A stretch of 34,024 nt of DNA. It comes from Clostridiaceae bacterium. GTDB lineage: Bacteria > Bacillota > Clostridia > Oscillospirales > Acutalibacteraceae. Both the position numbers and the translations under genes were made by a program. Position 1 is the first letter of the stretch. Each line of letters begins with the position of its first letter. The DNA lies in contig JAEDIL010000008.1 in the NCBI GenBank assembly GCA_016292455.1, positions 1 through 34,024 of the forward strand, given 5' to 3'. Below are positions 15,343 through 22,372 of the stretch, in pieces. A model generated the notes under the pieces. The model was not told the DNA's origin, made no database searches, and saw only the letters and a program-made list of their open reading frames with translations.

Positions 15343-15587
15343 TTTTCTTTCACCTTGTCTAAAACATTTTTGTCAAAGAAATCTTTGACCGTATCCGGGT
15401 CTACGGAATAAAAATCATCATCAACCGTTACACAAACACCGCGCTGACACTTTCCCATGCAAAATGTTCCGGATAATTCCACCGTGTCTCCGACGCCTGC
15501 TTCGCCGATAAGATTCTGCAATTGTTCAACAACCTGCCTTGAACCTTTGATATGGCAGGAAGAACCGATACACACCGTCACTTTCAT
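15339..15587 (-). CDS. Thioredoxin-like [2Fe-2S] ferredoxin, copy 1
   Basis: An 82-residue thioredoxin-like ferredoxin with C6-x4-C11 and FCMGKC, lacking the C-terminal extension of copy 2. The two share the CxGSSCHxKGS start and the GTFCMGKC/GSFCTGKC motif, so they come from a local duplication followed by divergence. AAGGAG precedes the start. In the Hfs cluster of Thermoanaerobacterium one such small protein (HfsA) precedes the hydrogenase genes; here there are two. Confidence 0.85.
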   Translation of the reverse strand: MKVTVCIGSSCHIKGSRQVVEQLQNLIGEAGVGDTVELSGTFCMGKCQRGVCVTVDDDFYSVDPDTVKDFFDKNVLDKVKEK

Positions 15588-15599
15588 TCTTACATCTCC

Positions 15600-16349
15600 T
15601 TATTCATAATCAACTGCATCAATCCATGCGTTCAGGAATTCACGTTCAAAGGCATTGCCTTTAACTGTCTGGGAAGCGGCAACAATAGGTATCCATTTCC
15701 GGACATATTGCTTTGTCAAATTGCTCTTTTCACAGAACAGGTCAAGATATTTGTTCGCGGTCTCATCATCACCGTTTAACCGGAAGAAGAGATAGGTATG
15801 CGCCGCATCTGCGGCGGCGTCACCGCGGGATGCATGGGACCAGTCAATGATATACGGCTTTTTGTCATCAGTAATAACAACATTATCAGGGATAAAGTCG
15901 CCGTGACAAAGCCGGCCCTGTTCCGGCATTTCTTCGAGGCGGGCAAGAAGATCATAACGGACTGTTGCCGGTAAATCGGTTTTGCTGATTTTTAGTTTCA
16001 TTTTGTCCTTTAATCTTATAAGTCCCTCGCAGGCTTTGGAGTGTACTTCAAGCTGCAAATCCAAAAACTGACCGAGATATTCGTTTTTCTTCCCGGGATT
16101 TTTCTTCATCAGACCGGAGAGGGTTTCGCCTTTGATATGTTCCGAAACGATAACCCATTTTCCGTCAATCATTGTCACTTCAAGAACTTTTGGAATATTC
16201 AGACCGGTTTCCTCAATTTTTGCCTGGTTCAGCGCCTCGTTCAGAACATCTGCTTTGGAATAGAAGGTGTCAAAGACCTTCAAGGTTTTATCACCGTTAC
16301 GATAAACGGTTTTGTTGTTTCTGACTGCTATTATCCGGGCAAGTTCCAT
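15600..16349 (-). CDS. Aminoglycoside-phosphotransferase-fold kinase
   Basis: The 249 residues show the APH/choline-kinase fold: a likely ATP-binding lysine in TLKVF (K24), the catalytic loop HGDFIPDNV (H149-G150-D151, N156), and the metal-binding IDWSHA (D169). All catalytic residues are present. The family phosphorylates small molecules or, in some members, proteins; nothing here points to antibiotic resistance. It sits between the LysR gene and the ferredoxins, with 12 bases to the next gene and AAGGAG before its start, so it is part of the hydrogenase operon. Its presence beside a PP2C phosphatase makes a phosphorylation/dephosphorylation pair conceivable, but this is speculation. Confidence 0.8.
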   Translation of the reverse strand: MELARIIAVRNNKTVYRNGDKTLKVFDTFYSKADVLNEALNQAKIEETGLNIPKVLEVTMIDGKWVIVSEHIKGETLSGLMKKNPGKKNEYLGQFLDLQLEVHSKACEGLIRLKDKMKLKISKTDLPATVRYDLLARLEEMPEQGRLCHGDFIPDNVVITDDKKPYIIDWSHASRGDAAADAAHTYLFFRLNGDDETANKYLDLFCEKSNLTKQYVRKWIPIVAASQTVKGNAFEREFLNAWIDAVDYE

Positions 16350-16362
16350 AACTGCTCACTCC

Positions 16363-17292
16363 TTAATTTTTAAAGGTTTTCCGCTTGGTTTCCACAAGCT
16401 TTTCAATGAACATATTGTCCAGTGCCGTAAGCTTGTAATCTATTCGATGAATCAGAACATCCTTGTAAATCCGATGATTGTCAACACAGCTCCTTTCAAC
16501 CAATCCGTACCGTTCAAGCAAGTCCTTCGGAATGGAAGATACCCACATATATGTGTTCGGATTTTTTGCAAGCAATTCAAATTGACTTCCACGCTCAAAA
16601 ACAAAAATTCTGTTGCCTTTGTGATCCGGAAGTTCATTTTTCTTGACGTCAGACGTCGGCAAAGACGGAACATAGGGGTCGGCGTGAGCAATTTCAGTGT
16701 AGCCGTTCAGCGCTTCAAAAGTGATTGTGTCCATTTCTGCAAGCGGACAAGCCCTGTTAATTACCAGAACGTAAGAGAACTCGGTGATCGGCTCACCGAT
16801 AAGCTTTTTTTCGTCCATCAAAGTCTTATAATAGGGCTCGTACTGTTCACTGTAACGAAGTATTCCGAGTCTGTAATCCTCTTTCAGAATGTTACTGAGC
16901 ACACGATAGGCATTTGTCTCCTTATAAAACAACTCTGCGTCGGAATCAAGTGCAACTTCTTTTGAAAACTCTGCAAAAGCCGCAGCAATATAACTTGCCC
17001 GGGGAACAGAAATTGAGAAATGTTTTTTTTCCGTCGCTCCATCTTTGAAAACGGCTTCAATATCGTCAATTTGTTTAAGCACATTTTCTGCATATCGAAC
17101 AAAAAGCGCACCATTGGGGGTGAGAAACATGCCTTTTGCACTTCTGTCAAATAAGGTTACTCCAAGACTTGATTCAAGCTCCTTGATTGCCCGGCTGAGA
17201 GAAGATGGAACAACAAATAATTCATCGGCTGCTTTGTTTATAGACTTTGTTTTTGCAACAACCAAGGCGTATTTAATATGTAACAAGTTCAT
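16363..17292 (-). CDS. LysR-family transcriptional regulator
   Basis: The 309-residue protein has an N-terminal winged helix-turn-helix (residues 1-60, with SINKAADELFVVPSSLSRAI) and a LysR-type effector-binding domain. GGAGAG stands five bases before ATG. It is the first gene of the minus-strand operon and is followed after 13 bases by the APH-fold gene, so it probably controls its own operon, including the hydrogenases. The divergent gene at 17464 has its own promoter about 80 bases away and could be a second target. The effector is unknown. Confidence 0.88.
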   Translation of the reverse strand: MNLLHIKYALVVAKTKSINKAADELFVVPSSLSRAIKELESSLGVTLFDRSAKGMFLTPNGALFVRYAENVLKQIDDIEAVFKDGATEKKHFSISVPRASYIAAAFAEFSKEVALDSDAELFYKETNAYRVLSNILKEDYRLGILRYSEQYEPYYKTLMDEKKLIGEPITEFSYVLVINRACPLAEMDTITFEALNGYTEIAHADPYVPSLPTSDVKKNELPDHKGNRIFVFERGSQFELLAKNPNTYMWVSSIPKDLLERYGLVERSCVDNHRIYKDVLIHRIDYKLTALDNMFIEKLVETKRKTFKN

Positions 17293-17318
17293 AACATCTC
17301 TCCTTTACCCAACAAATT

Positions 17319-17352
17319 ATTATAGCACGGGTGAGTCGGATTTGTAAACCGA
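17319..17352 (-). promoter_or_regulatory. Promoter of the LysR/hydrogenase operon with overlapping dyad
   Basis: On the minus strand a perfect TATAAT covers 17324-17319, 27 bases upstream of the LysR start. No good -35 is present at the expected spot (17347-17342 reads TTACAA). Instead an interrupted dyad, TCGG (17336-17339) and CCGA (17349-17352), overlaps the -35 position. A weak -35 plus a dyad is what an activator- or autoregulated LysR promoter would show. Confidence 0.5.
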
Positions 17353-17403
17353 TAACAGGGATTTCAAGAGGATAGATTTTTAATTATTTTGAAAGCATCA
17401 CCT

Positions 17404-17432
17404 TTGCAATTTTCTTTGTGATGTGGTATCAT
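17404..17432 (+). promoter_or_regulatory. Promoter of the glycerophosphodiesterase operon
   Basis: TTGCAA (17404-17409), a 17-base spacer, and TATCAT (17427-17432). Transcription would begin near 17439, about 25 bases before ATG 17464, with GAAAGGGG at 17446-17453 as ribosome binding site. It faces away from the LysR promoter. Confidence 0.6.
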
Positions 17433-17463
17433 ATACAGAGAGTCTGAAAGGGGAAAAGAGAAA

Positions 17464-18288
17464 ATGGAGCTTCTTTCTTCGGGAACGCCGCTTGTTGCAG
17501 CCCACAGAGGAACGGCGGGCGGTAACATTCCGTGCAACAGTCTTGCCGCATACAAGGCGGCGCTCAGACAGGGTGCAGATATAATTGAACTTGATGTGAC
17601 TGCTTCAAGGGACGGAAAGCTGTTCTGTTTTCACCCGACGATGGAGCCGGCACATCTTCTCTCACTCGTGCCGCTGTGCCTGATTTCGGAAAAGCAGATT
17701 GAAAAAATGCGCTACCATAACTATGACCTTGCAAGAACAAAGGAGCGTGTTCTTCCGCTTGACGACGCGTTTGACTTCTTGAAGAATAAGTGCCTGATAA
17801 ATATTGATAAATTCTGGATGAACCCTGCGCTTATCACTAACTGCATCAGGCGCCACGGGCTTGAAGAGCAGGTGATCATTAAAACTCCGAACGCGGAAAA
17901 ACACTTTGAAGCGATTGAATGTCTGGCTCCCGACCTCGCTTTTATGCCTATTGTCAGGGAGACTGACAATGTTTCGCGTCTGCTGATGAAACGCAGGCTT
18001 AACTTTGTCGGAATTGAAGCGGTTTTCAGAACGGAAACGGCGCAGGTGATAAGTGATGAAAACATCGGCTTTCTGCATAAAAACAAGCTTGCCGTCTGGG
18101 GCAACGCGATTGTGTATAGCATAAAAGATGTCATTGCCGCCGGACACACAGACGACGTTGCAATGACAGTTGACCCCGATTACGGCTGGGGTTGGTTCAA
18201 GGAAAAGAAATTTGATATTATACAGACGGACTGGGTGCTGCCGCTGAGACAGTATCTGGGAGAAACCGACGTAAGAGAAAGGAACTGA
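17464..18288 (+). CDS. Glycerophosphodiester phosphodiesterase family protein
   Basis: The 274-residue protein has the GDPD TIM-barrel start AAHRGTAGG (H14, R15), the metal-binding pair IIELDV (E42, D44), and the second histidine in FCFHPTM (H57). Several usual positions differ: the PENT motif reads PCNS, HD after the ELD motif reads HP, and the later Glu ligand region reads INIDKF (Asp in place of the usual Glu). The C-terminal ...DIIQTDWV is typical. No signal peptide is seen, so it would act on cytoplasmic glycerophosphodiesters, giving glycerol-3-phosphate. Activity on another phosphodiester is possible given the substitutions. First gene of a three-gene set. Confidence 0.8.
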   Translation: MELLSSGTPLVAAHRGTAGGNIPCNSLAAYKAALRQGADIIELDVTASRDGKLFCFHPTMEPAHLLSLVPLCLISEKQIEKMRYHNYDLARTKERVLPLDDAFDFLKNKCLINIDKFWMNPALITNCIRRHGLEEQVIIKTPNAEKHFEAIECLAPDLAFMPIVRETDNVSRLLMKRRLNFVGIEAVFRTETAQVISDENIGFLHKNKLAVWGNAIVYSIKDVIAAGHTDDVAMTVDPDYGWGWFKEKKFDIIQTDWVLPLRQYLGETDVRERN

Positions 18289-18293
18289 GCAGA

Positions 18294-18815
18294 ATGAAAG
18301 AGACACTCATTGATTTGAAAGAAAGAAGAAGCTGCCGCAAGTACAGCTCAAAGCAGGTTGAAAAGGAAAAGCTTGACCTCATTCTTGAAGCCGGCACCTA
18401 CGCGCCGACGGGCAGGAATTTTCAGTCGCCGGTCATTGTCGTTGTCCGCGACCCGGAAACTGTCCGCGCGCTTTCAAAGCTCAATGCCGCCGTTATGGGT
18501 ACGGATACAGACCCGTTTTACGGTGCGCCGACCGTTCTCGTTGTTTTTGCGGATTCCACAGTCAACACCTACCGCGATGACGGAGCGCTTGTAATGGGAA
18601 ATCTGCTCAATGCGGCGCACGCTGTCGGCGTTGACTCGTGCTATATTTACCGCGCAAGAGAAGCTTTCAGAACTGAGGAGGGAAAAGAGTTTCTCAGAAG
18701 GTGGGGACTCGATGAAAAATATGAGGGTATCGGCAACTGCATTCTCGGCTACGGCGAAGCCGAAGGCTTCCGCCCTGTATCCGAAAGAAAAAAGGGATAT
18801 ATTATATGGGACTGA
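18294..18815 (+). CDS. Nitroreductase-family FMN oxidoreductase
   Basis: The 173-residue protein begins with the family signature RRSCRKYSSKQVEKEKLDLILEAG, followed by APTGRNFQSP, which contacts FMN, and a central GALVMGNLLNAAHAVGVDSCY helix. The length matches the short clostridial nitroreductases. It would use FMN and NAD(P)H to reduce an unknown electrophile. It begins five bases after the GDPD gene, with a GAAAGGA site overlapping that gene's end, and overlaps the MGMT-like gene by 10 bases. Confidence 0.87.
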   Translation: MKETLIDLKERRSCRKYSSKQVEKEKLDLILEAGTYAPTGRNFQSPVIVVVRDPETVRALSKLNAAVMGTDTDPFYGAPTVLVVFADSTVNTYRDDGALVMGNLLNAAHAVGVDSCYIYRAREAFRTEEGKEFLRRWGLDEKYEGIGNCILGYGEAEGFRPVSERKKGYIIWD

Positions 18816-19117
18816 ACACCTTTGAACTTATCTATAACGTTGTGAAAGGTATTCCGAAAGGCAGGGTTATGACCTACGGGCAGGTTGCAGCTCTCGCCGG
18901 AAATCCCAGGTGGGCGCGTGTTGTTGGATACGCTTTGCACGTCAACCCCGAGCCGGGGGTGATACCCTGCCACAGGGTTGTTGACCGCAACGGCAGAGTT
19001 GCGCCGGGCTTTGCTTTCGGCGGAACCGATGCACAGCGGATGCTGCTTGAAGGAGAGGGCGTTGCTTTCCTTGAAAACGGTCTGGTCGATATGGAAAACT
19101 ATTGCGTCCGGCTGTAA
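18806..19117 (+). CDS. MGMT-family DNA-repair methyltransferase domain protein
   Basis: The 103 residues correspond only to the C-terminal DNA-binding/active-site domain of O6-alkylguanine-DNA alkyltransferase. The helix-turn-helix (GRVMTYGQVAALAG), the arginine finger region, and the active-site PCHRVV are present. Because the cysteine is kept, it is not a Trp-type ATL protein and might still accept alkyl groups. Small single-domain MGMT-like proteins of this size are common in Firmicutes. It overlaps the nitroreductase gene, so the two are co-translated. Confidence 0.88.
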   Translation: MGLNTFELIYNVVKGIPKGRVMTYGQVAALAGNPRWARVVGYALHVNPEPGVIPCHRVVDRNGRVAPGFAFGGTDAQRMLLEGEGVAFLENGLVDMENYCVRL

Positions 19118-19140
19118 AAAGCATTTAAGCATTGACAAAA

Positions 19141-19187
19141 GTAAAAGGCGGCTTCCGGATTTTTGTGTGAATCACCGGACGGCTGCC
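19141..19187 (+). terminator. Imperfect hairpin after the MGMT-like gene
   Basis: AAAGGC near 19143 and CCGG near 19156 pair with CCGG near 19172 and GCCTTT near 19182, giving an imperfect stem with internal mismatches. There is no T-run behind it, so a termination role is uncertain; its location between an operon end and the argH promoter is the main support. Confidence 0.35.
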
Positions 19188-19213
19188 TTTGCTGTATAAA
19201 TATTTAAAAACGC

Positions 19214-19241
19214 TTGACAATTTGCATAAAATATGTATACT
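19214..19241 (+). promoter_or_regulatory. argH promoter
   Basis: Consensus TTGACA at 19214-19219, a 16-base spacer, and TATACT at 19236-19241. Transcription would start near 19248, and GGAGG at 19263-19267 precedes ATG 19276. No arginine-repressor box that I can recognise overlaps it. Confidence 0.7.
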
Positions 19242-19275
19242 CAATGGGTAATTATGAATATCGGAGGAAAAGACA

Positions 19276-20646
19276 ATGCCGCTCTGGACGGGAAGATTCA
19301 AAAAACAGCTTGACAAAAAAACGAATGACTTCAATTCTTCCATCTCATTTGACAGCCGCATGGCAAGGCAGGACATCACCGGCTCCGTTGCTCACGCGAC
19401 AATGCTCGGAAAGCAGGGAATCATTGAAAAAAGCGAAAGCGAAAAGATTGTTGCAACGCTCAAAGATATTGCCGCCGACCTTGAAAGCGGAAAGCTTGAA
19501 ATTGACATGACTGCCGAGGATATTCACACCTTTGTCGAGGGCGAACTGACCAAAAGAATCGGAGACAGCGGAAAAAGACTTCACACCGCAAGGAGCCGTA
19601 ACGACCAGGTTGCGCTTGACCTGAGACTCTATCTTCTTGAAGAAACAGACAAAATTGACGCTGCGCTCAAAGACTTTATTGACGTGATTCTCAAAAAAGC
19701 GGAGGAAAACCATGACGCTGTCATGCCCGGTTACACTCATCTTCAACGTGCTCAGCCGGTCACTTTCGGTCATCACCTCATGGCGTACGCTTCAATGCTC
19801 CTGCGCGACAGGGACAGACTTTCCGATTGCAAAAAGAGAATGGCTGTGTCTCCGCTCGGCTCCGGAGCACTTGCCGGAACAACATATCCGCTTGACCGCG
19901 AATATTCCGCAAAGCTCCTCGGACTTTCGGGAGTCTGTTCAAACAGTCTTGACGGCGTTTCAGACAGGGACTATGTTGTTGAGCTTCTCTCCTGCCTTTC
20001 GCTTGTGATGGTTCATCTTTCACGTTTTGCGGAAGAAATGGTCATGTGGTGCTCGTGGGAATTCAAATTTATTGAGCTTGACGATGCTTTTTCAACCGGC
20101 AGCAGCATTATGCCGCAGAAAAAGAATCCGGATATTGCAGAGCTGGTGCGCGGAAAATCCGGACGTGTTTTCGGCTCGCTGATGACTCTCCTTACCGTCA
20201 TGAAAGGCTTGCCGCTTGCTTATAACAAGGATATGCAGGAGGACAAGGAAGTGACGTTTGACGCGGTTGATACTGTCCTTATCTGCGTTGACACCTTCTC
20301 GGCAATGCTTGAAACGGCAAAGGTTCTCAGAAATAATATGCGCTCGGCGGCGGCAAAAGGCTTCATCAACGCCACCGACTGTGCGGACTACCTTGTCAAA
20401 AAAGGACTGCCGTTCAGGGACGCATACAAAGCAGTCGGTCAGCTTGTTGCTTTCTGCATTGAAAACGGCTATACTCTCGAAACTCTGCCGCAGGAGGAAT
20501 ACAAAAAGGTTTGCGAGCTCTTTGATGAGGGCGTGTTTGAAGCGATTGACCTTGACAACTGCGTAAAAGGCAGGGCGGTCAAGGGCGGTCCTGCGCCGCA
20601 ATGTGTTCTTGAAGAAATTGAGAACGCGAAAAAACTCAATGTCTGA
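19276..20646 (+). CDS. argH: Argininosuccinate lyase
   Basis: The 456-residue protein is full length for ArgH. The fumarase/aspartase-superfamily signature GSSIMPQKKNPD is at about residues 276-287, the N-terminal LWTGRF and the HTARSRNDQV substrate loop are intact, and GYTHLQRAQPV carries the catalytic His/Thr. It splits argininosuccinate into arginine and fumarate, the last step of arginine synthesis. It stands alone with its own promoter; argG is not in the window. It releases fumarate, a substrate of the reductase encoded at 6569-8901, but nothing shows a functional link. Confidence 0.95.
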   Translation: MPLWTGRFKKQLDKKTNDFNSSISFDSRMARQDITGSVAHATMLGKQGIIEKSESEKIVATLKDIAADLESGKLEIDMTAEDIHTFVEGELTKRIGDSGKRLHTARSRNDQVALDLRLYLLEETDKIDAALKDFIDVILKKAEENHDAVMPGYTHLQRAQPVTFGHHLMAYASMLLRDRDRLSDCKKRMAVSPLGSGALAGTTYPLDREYSAKLLGLSGVCSNSLDGVSDRDYVVELLSCLSLVMVHLSRFAEEMVMWCSWEFKFIELDDAFSTGSSIMPQKKNPDIAELVRGKSGRVFGSLMTLLTVMKGLPLAYNKDMQEDKEVTFDAVDTVLICVDTFSAMLETAKVLRNNMRSAAAKGFINATDCADYLVKKGLPFRDAYKAVGQLVAFCIENGYTLETLPQEEYKKVCELFDEGVFEAIDLDNCVKGRAVKGGPAPQCVLEEIENAKKLNV

Positions 20647-20743
20647 ATCTGTGAGAGCAGCCGCCGGGAATGCAAGGTCTTGAATAAAACAACTGCAAAA
20701 AGTGACTGCCGCGTTCGGCGAAGAACGAAAAACAAAGCAAAAA

Positions 20744-20794
20744 GCTATAATTCGCGAATCCAAGGAAAACACTCCTTGGAAAGCGGATTATAGC
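20744..20794. terminator. Long hairpin in the argH-FAD reductase gap, possible terminator
   Basis: The gap 20647-20970 has no gene. It contains a strong hairpin: outer stem GCTATAAT (20744-20751)/ATTATAGC (20787-20794), middle CGC/GCG, inner stem CCAAGGA (20760-20766)/TCCTTGG (20773-20779), loop AAACAC. On the + strand it is followed by ATTTGTTTTAT; on the - strand by TTTTTGCTTTGTTTTT. It could end argH transcription even though the T-run is interrupted. The rest of the gap holds only the promoter listed next. Confidence 0.55.
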
Positions 20795-20903
20795 ATTTGT
20801 TTTATATGCACGAAAATGTTTTCGCTTTTTTGCCGTTTTGGGATATTTTTTTGACTTGATTTCCTGCCGGCGGAATGACTTTGTCAGCTTCGTTTCCCAC
20901 ATC

Positions 20904-20932
20904 TTTACATTTTTACGGTTTTATGGTAAAAT
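20904..20932 (+). promoter_or_regulatory. Promoter of the FAD reductase gene, extended -10
   Basis: TTTACA at 20904-20909, 17-base spacer, TAAAAT at 20927-20932, with TG one base before the -10 (20924-20925). Start expected near 20939, 32 bases before the GTG start. Confidence 0.65.
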
Positions 20933-20970
20933 TACGATTACATTACTTTGCCTGAAAGGGGAAACATATA

Positions 20971-22287
20971 GTGGGCAGAAAAATTATTGTTGCGGGTGCA
21001 GGTCACGGCGGACTTATTGCCGGTGCTGCTCTTGCGGAAAAAGGCTACGATGTTACTGTTTATGAAAGACATATAAAGGACGAGCTCGGCTATGACTGGG
21101 AGGACTCTGTTGAAAGGAAAATTTTTGCCGAGTGTTCACTCCCGGAGCCCGATGAAAGCGAATACCGCTTTTCCGGTCCGATGAAGTTCTATAATCCAAA
21201 TCTGAAAACTCCGCTGACTGTCAATCCTGTCGGCGAAGGCTCTGTTATGATTGAAAGAAAGTATATTTACAAAGTACTTCTTGAAAATGCGGAGAAAAAG
21301 GGAGTCAGGTTTGTTTTCAACACCGAAATTCTTGCGCCTGTCATGGACGGTCTGCGCGTTGTTGGAATTCACACCTCTGACGGCGATGTTTTCGGTGATC
21401 TTGTGATTGACGCCGCCGGAATCAATTCTCCGCTGAGAAAGAATCTTCCGGTCTGCTGCAACGTTGACCGCGATTACGGCTACGGCGAATGCTTTTTTGC
21501 CTACCGCGCATATTTTGACAAGCTTCCCGCTGAGGAACCTGATGTAAAGTATGAAGTTTTTCTTATTCCGGGCGGTGAAAAGGGCATTTCGTGGGTTATC
21601 ACCGGCGAAAACAGCGTGGATGTTCTCATCGGCAGAATGGCTCCGCTTTCAAAAACCGAGCTTGAAGCCGAGCTTGAAACAATGCGCCGTTTCAGTCCTC
21701 AGATTGGCAAAAATCTGCTGCGCGGCGGCGAAATCTGTCAGATACCCGTCCGCCGTCCGCTTTCCGTAATGGTTTGCGACGGCTACGCCGCAGTCGGCGA
21801 CAGCGCATATATGACTCTCCCCATGACCGGCTCGGGAATCTGCGCTTCAATGCGCGCGGGAAAGCTCCTTGCCGAAGCTGTTCTTGAAGATAAAAACGAT
21901 GAGTTTTCGGCAAAGACGCTCTGGGAATACAACAAAAAGTATATTCTTCACCTCGGAATGAACTTTGCCGCAATTGATATTCTGAAAAACATTCTCCTCT
22001 GCACAAAGGTTGACGGCGTAAACTTCCTTTTTGACAAGCAGATTATCACCGAAAAAGATATGAGCTTCGGAAAGGGTGCCGGCGGTTCGGTGAGCTTTTC
22101 GGACATTGCTTCAAGGGCTATCCGCGGAGTCGGAAATCTTCCCGTTCTTCTCAGAACTGCCGGAGCGCTTTCAAAGGGAGATAACGCCAAAAAGGTTTAT
22201 AGGCAGATGCCCGCGGAATATGACGAAGCTGCCGTTCTCAAATGGAAGGACGATGTTCTTGCGGCAACCGCACTGATGGAAAGGTAA
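20971..22287 (+). CDS. FAD-dependent oxidoreductase, geranylgeranyl-reductase/FixC-like
   Basis: GTG 20971 is used as start, with AAAGGGG about nine bases upstream. The 438-residue protein has an N-terminal Rossmann motif VAGAGHGGLIAG, GDLVIDAAGINSPLR near 145-160, and AAVGDSAYMTLPMTGSGICASMRAGKLLAEA near 270-300, the GD motif that binds the FAD ribityl chain. This layout belongs to the geranylgeranyl reductase/FixC/squalene-epoxidase-like flavoproteins, which saturate isoprenoid chains or hydroxylate or oxidise hydrophobic substrates. No FixX-type ferredoxin gene is adjacent. In an anaerobe a reductase of an isoprenoid or polyketide substrate is more likely than a monooxygenase. Substrate unknown. 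Confidence 0.75.
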   Translation: MGRKIIVAGAGHGGLIAGAALAEKGYDVTVYERHIKDELGYDWEDSVERKIFAECSLPEPDESEYRFSGPMKFYNPNLKTPLTVNPVGEGSVMIERKYIYKVLLENAEKKGVRFVFNTEILAPVMDGLRVVGIHTSDGDVFGDLVIDAAGINSPLRKNLPVCCNVDRDYGYGECFFAYRAYFDKLPAEEPDVKYEVFLIPGGEKGISWVITGENSVDVLIGRMAPLSKTELEAELETMRRFSPQIGKNLLRGGEICQIPVRRPLSVMVCDGYAAVGDSAYMTLPMTGSGICASMRAGKLLAEAVLEDKNDEFSAKTLWEYNKKYILHLGMNFAAIDILKNILLCTKVDGVNFLFDKQIITEKDMSFGKGAGGSVSFSDIASRAIRGVGNLPVLLRTAGALSKGDNAKKVYRQMPAEYDEAAVLKWKDDVLAATALMER

Positions 22288-22372
22288 AAATTGACTTTCT
22301 TAAAGTTTCTATAAGCTTTACGGAATAAACTCAAATCGTAGAAAGTATTTTAGCGCATATTGAGGACTGTTT

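Noticed and set aside
15600..16349. Aminoglycoside resistance gene
   Set aside because: It has the APH fold only; it lies in a hydrogenase operon and shows no specific similarity that I recognise to a resistance enzyme.
20092..20772. Long antisense open frame opposite argH
   Set aside because: It is a shadow of the well-supported argH gene, with no ribosome binding site and no family features.
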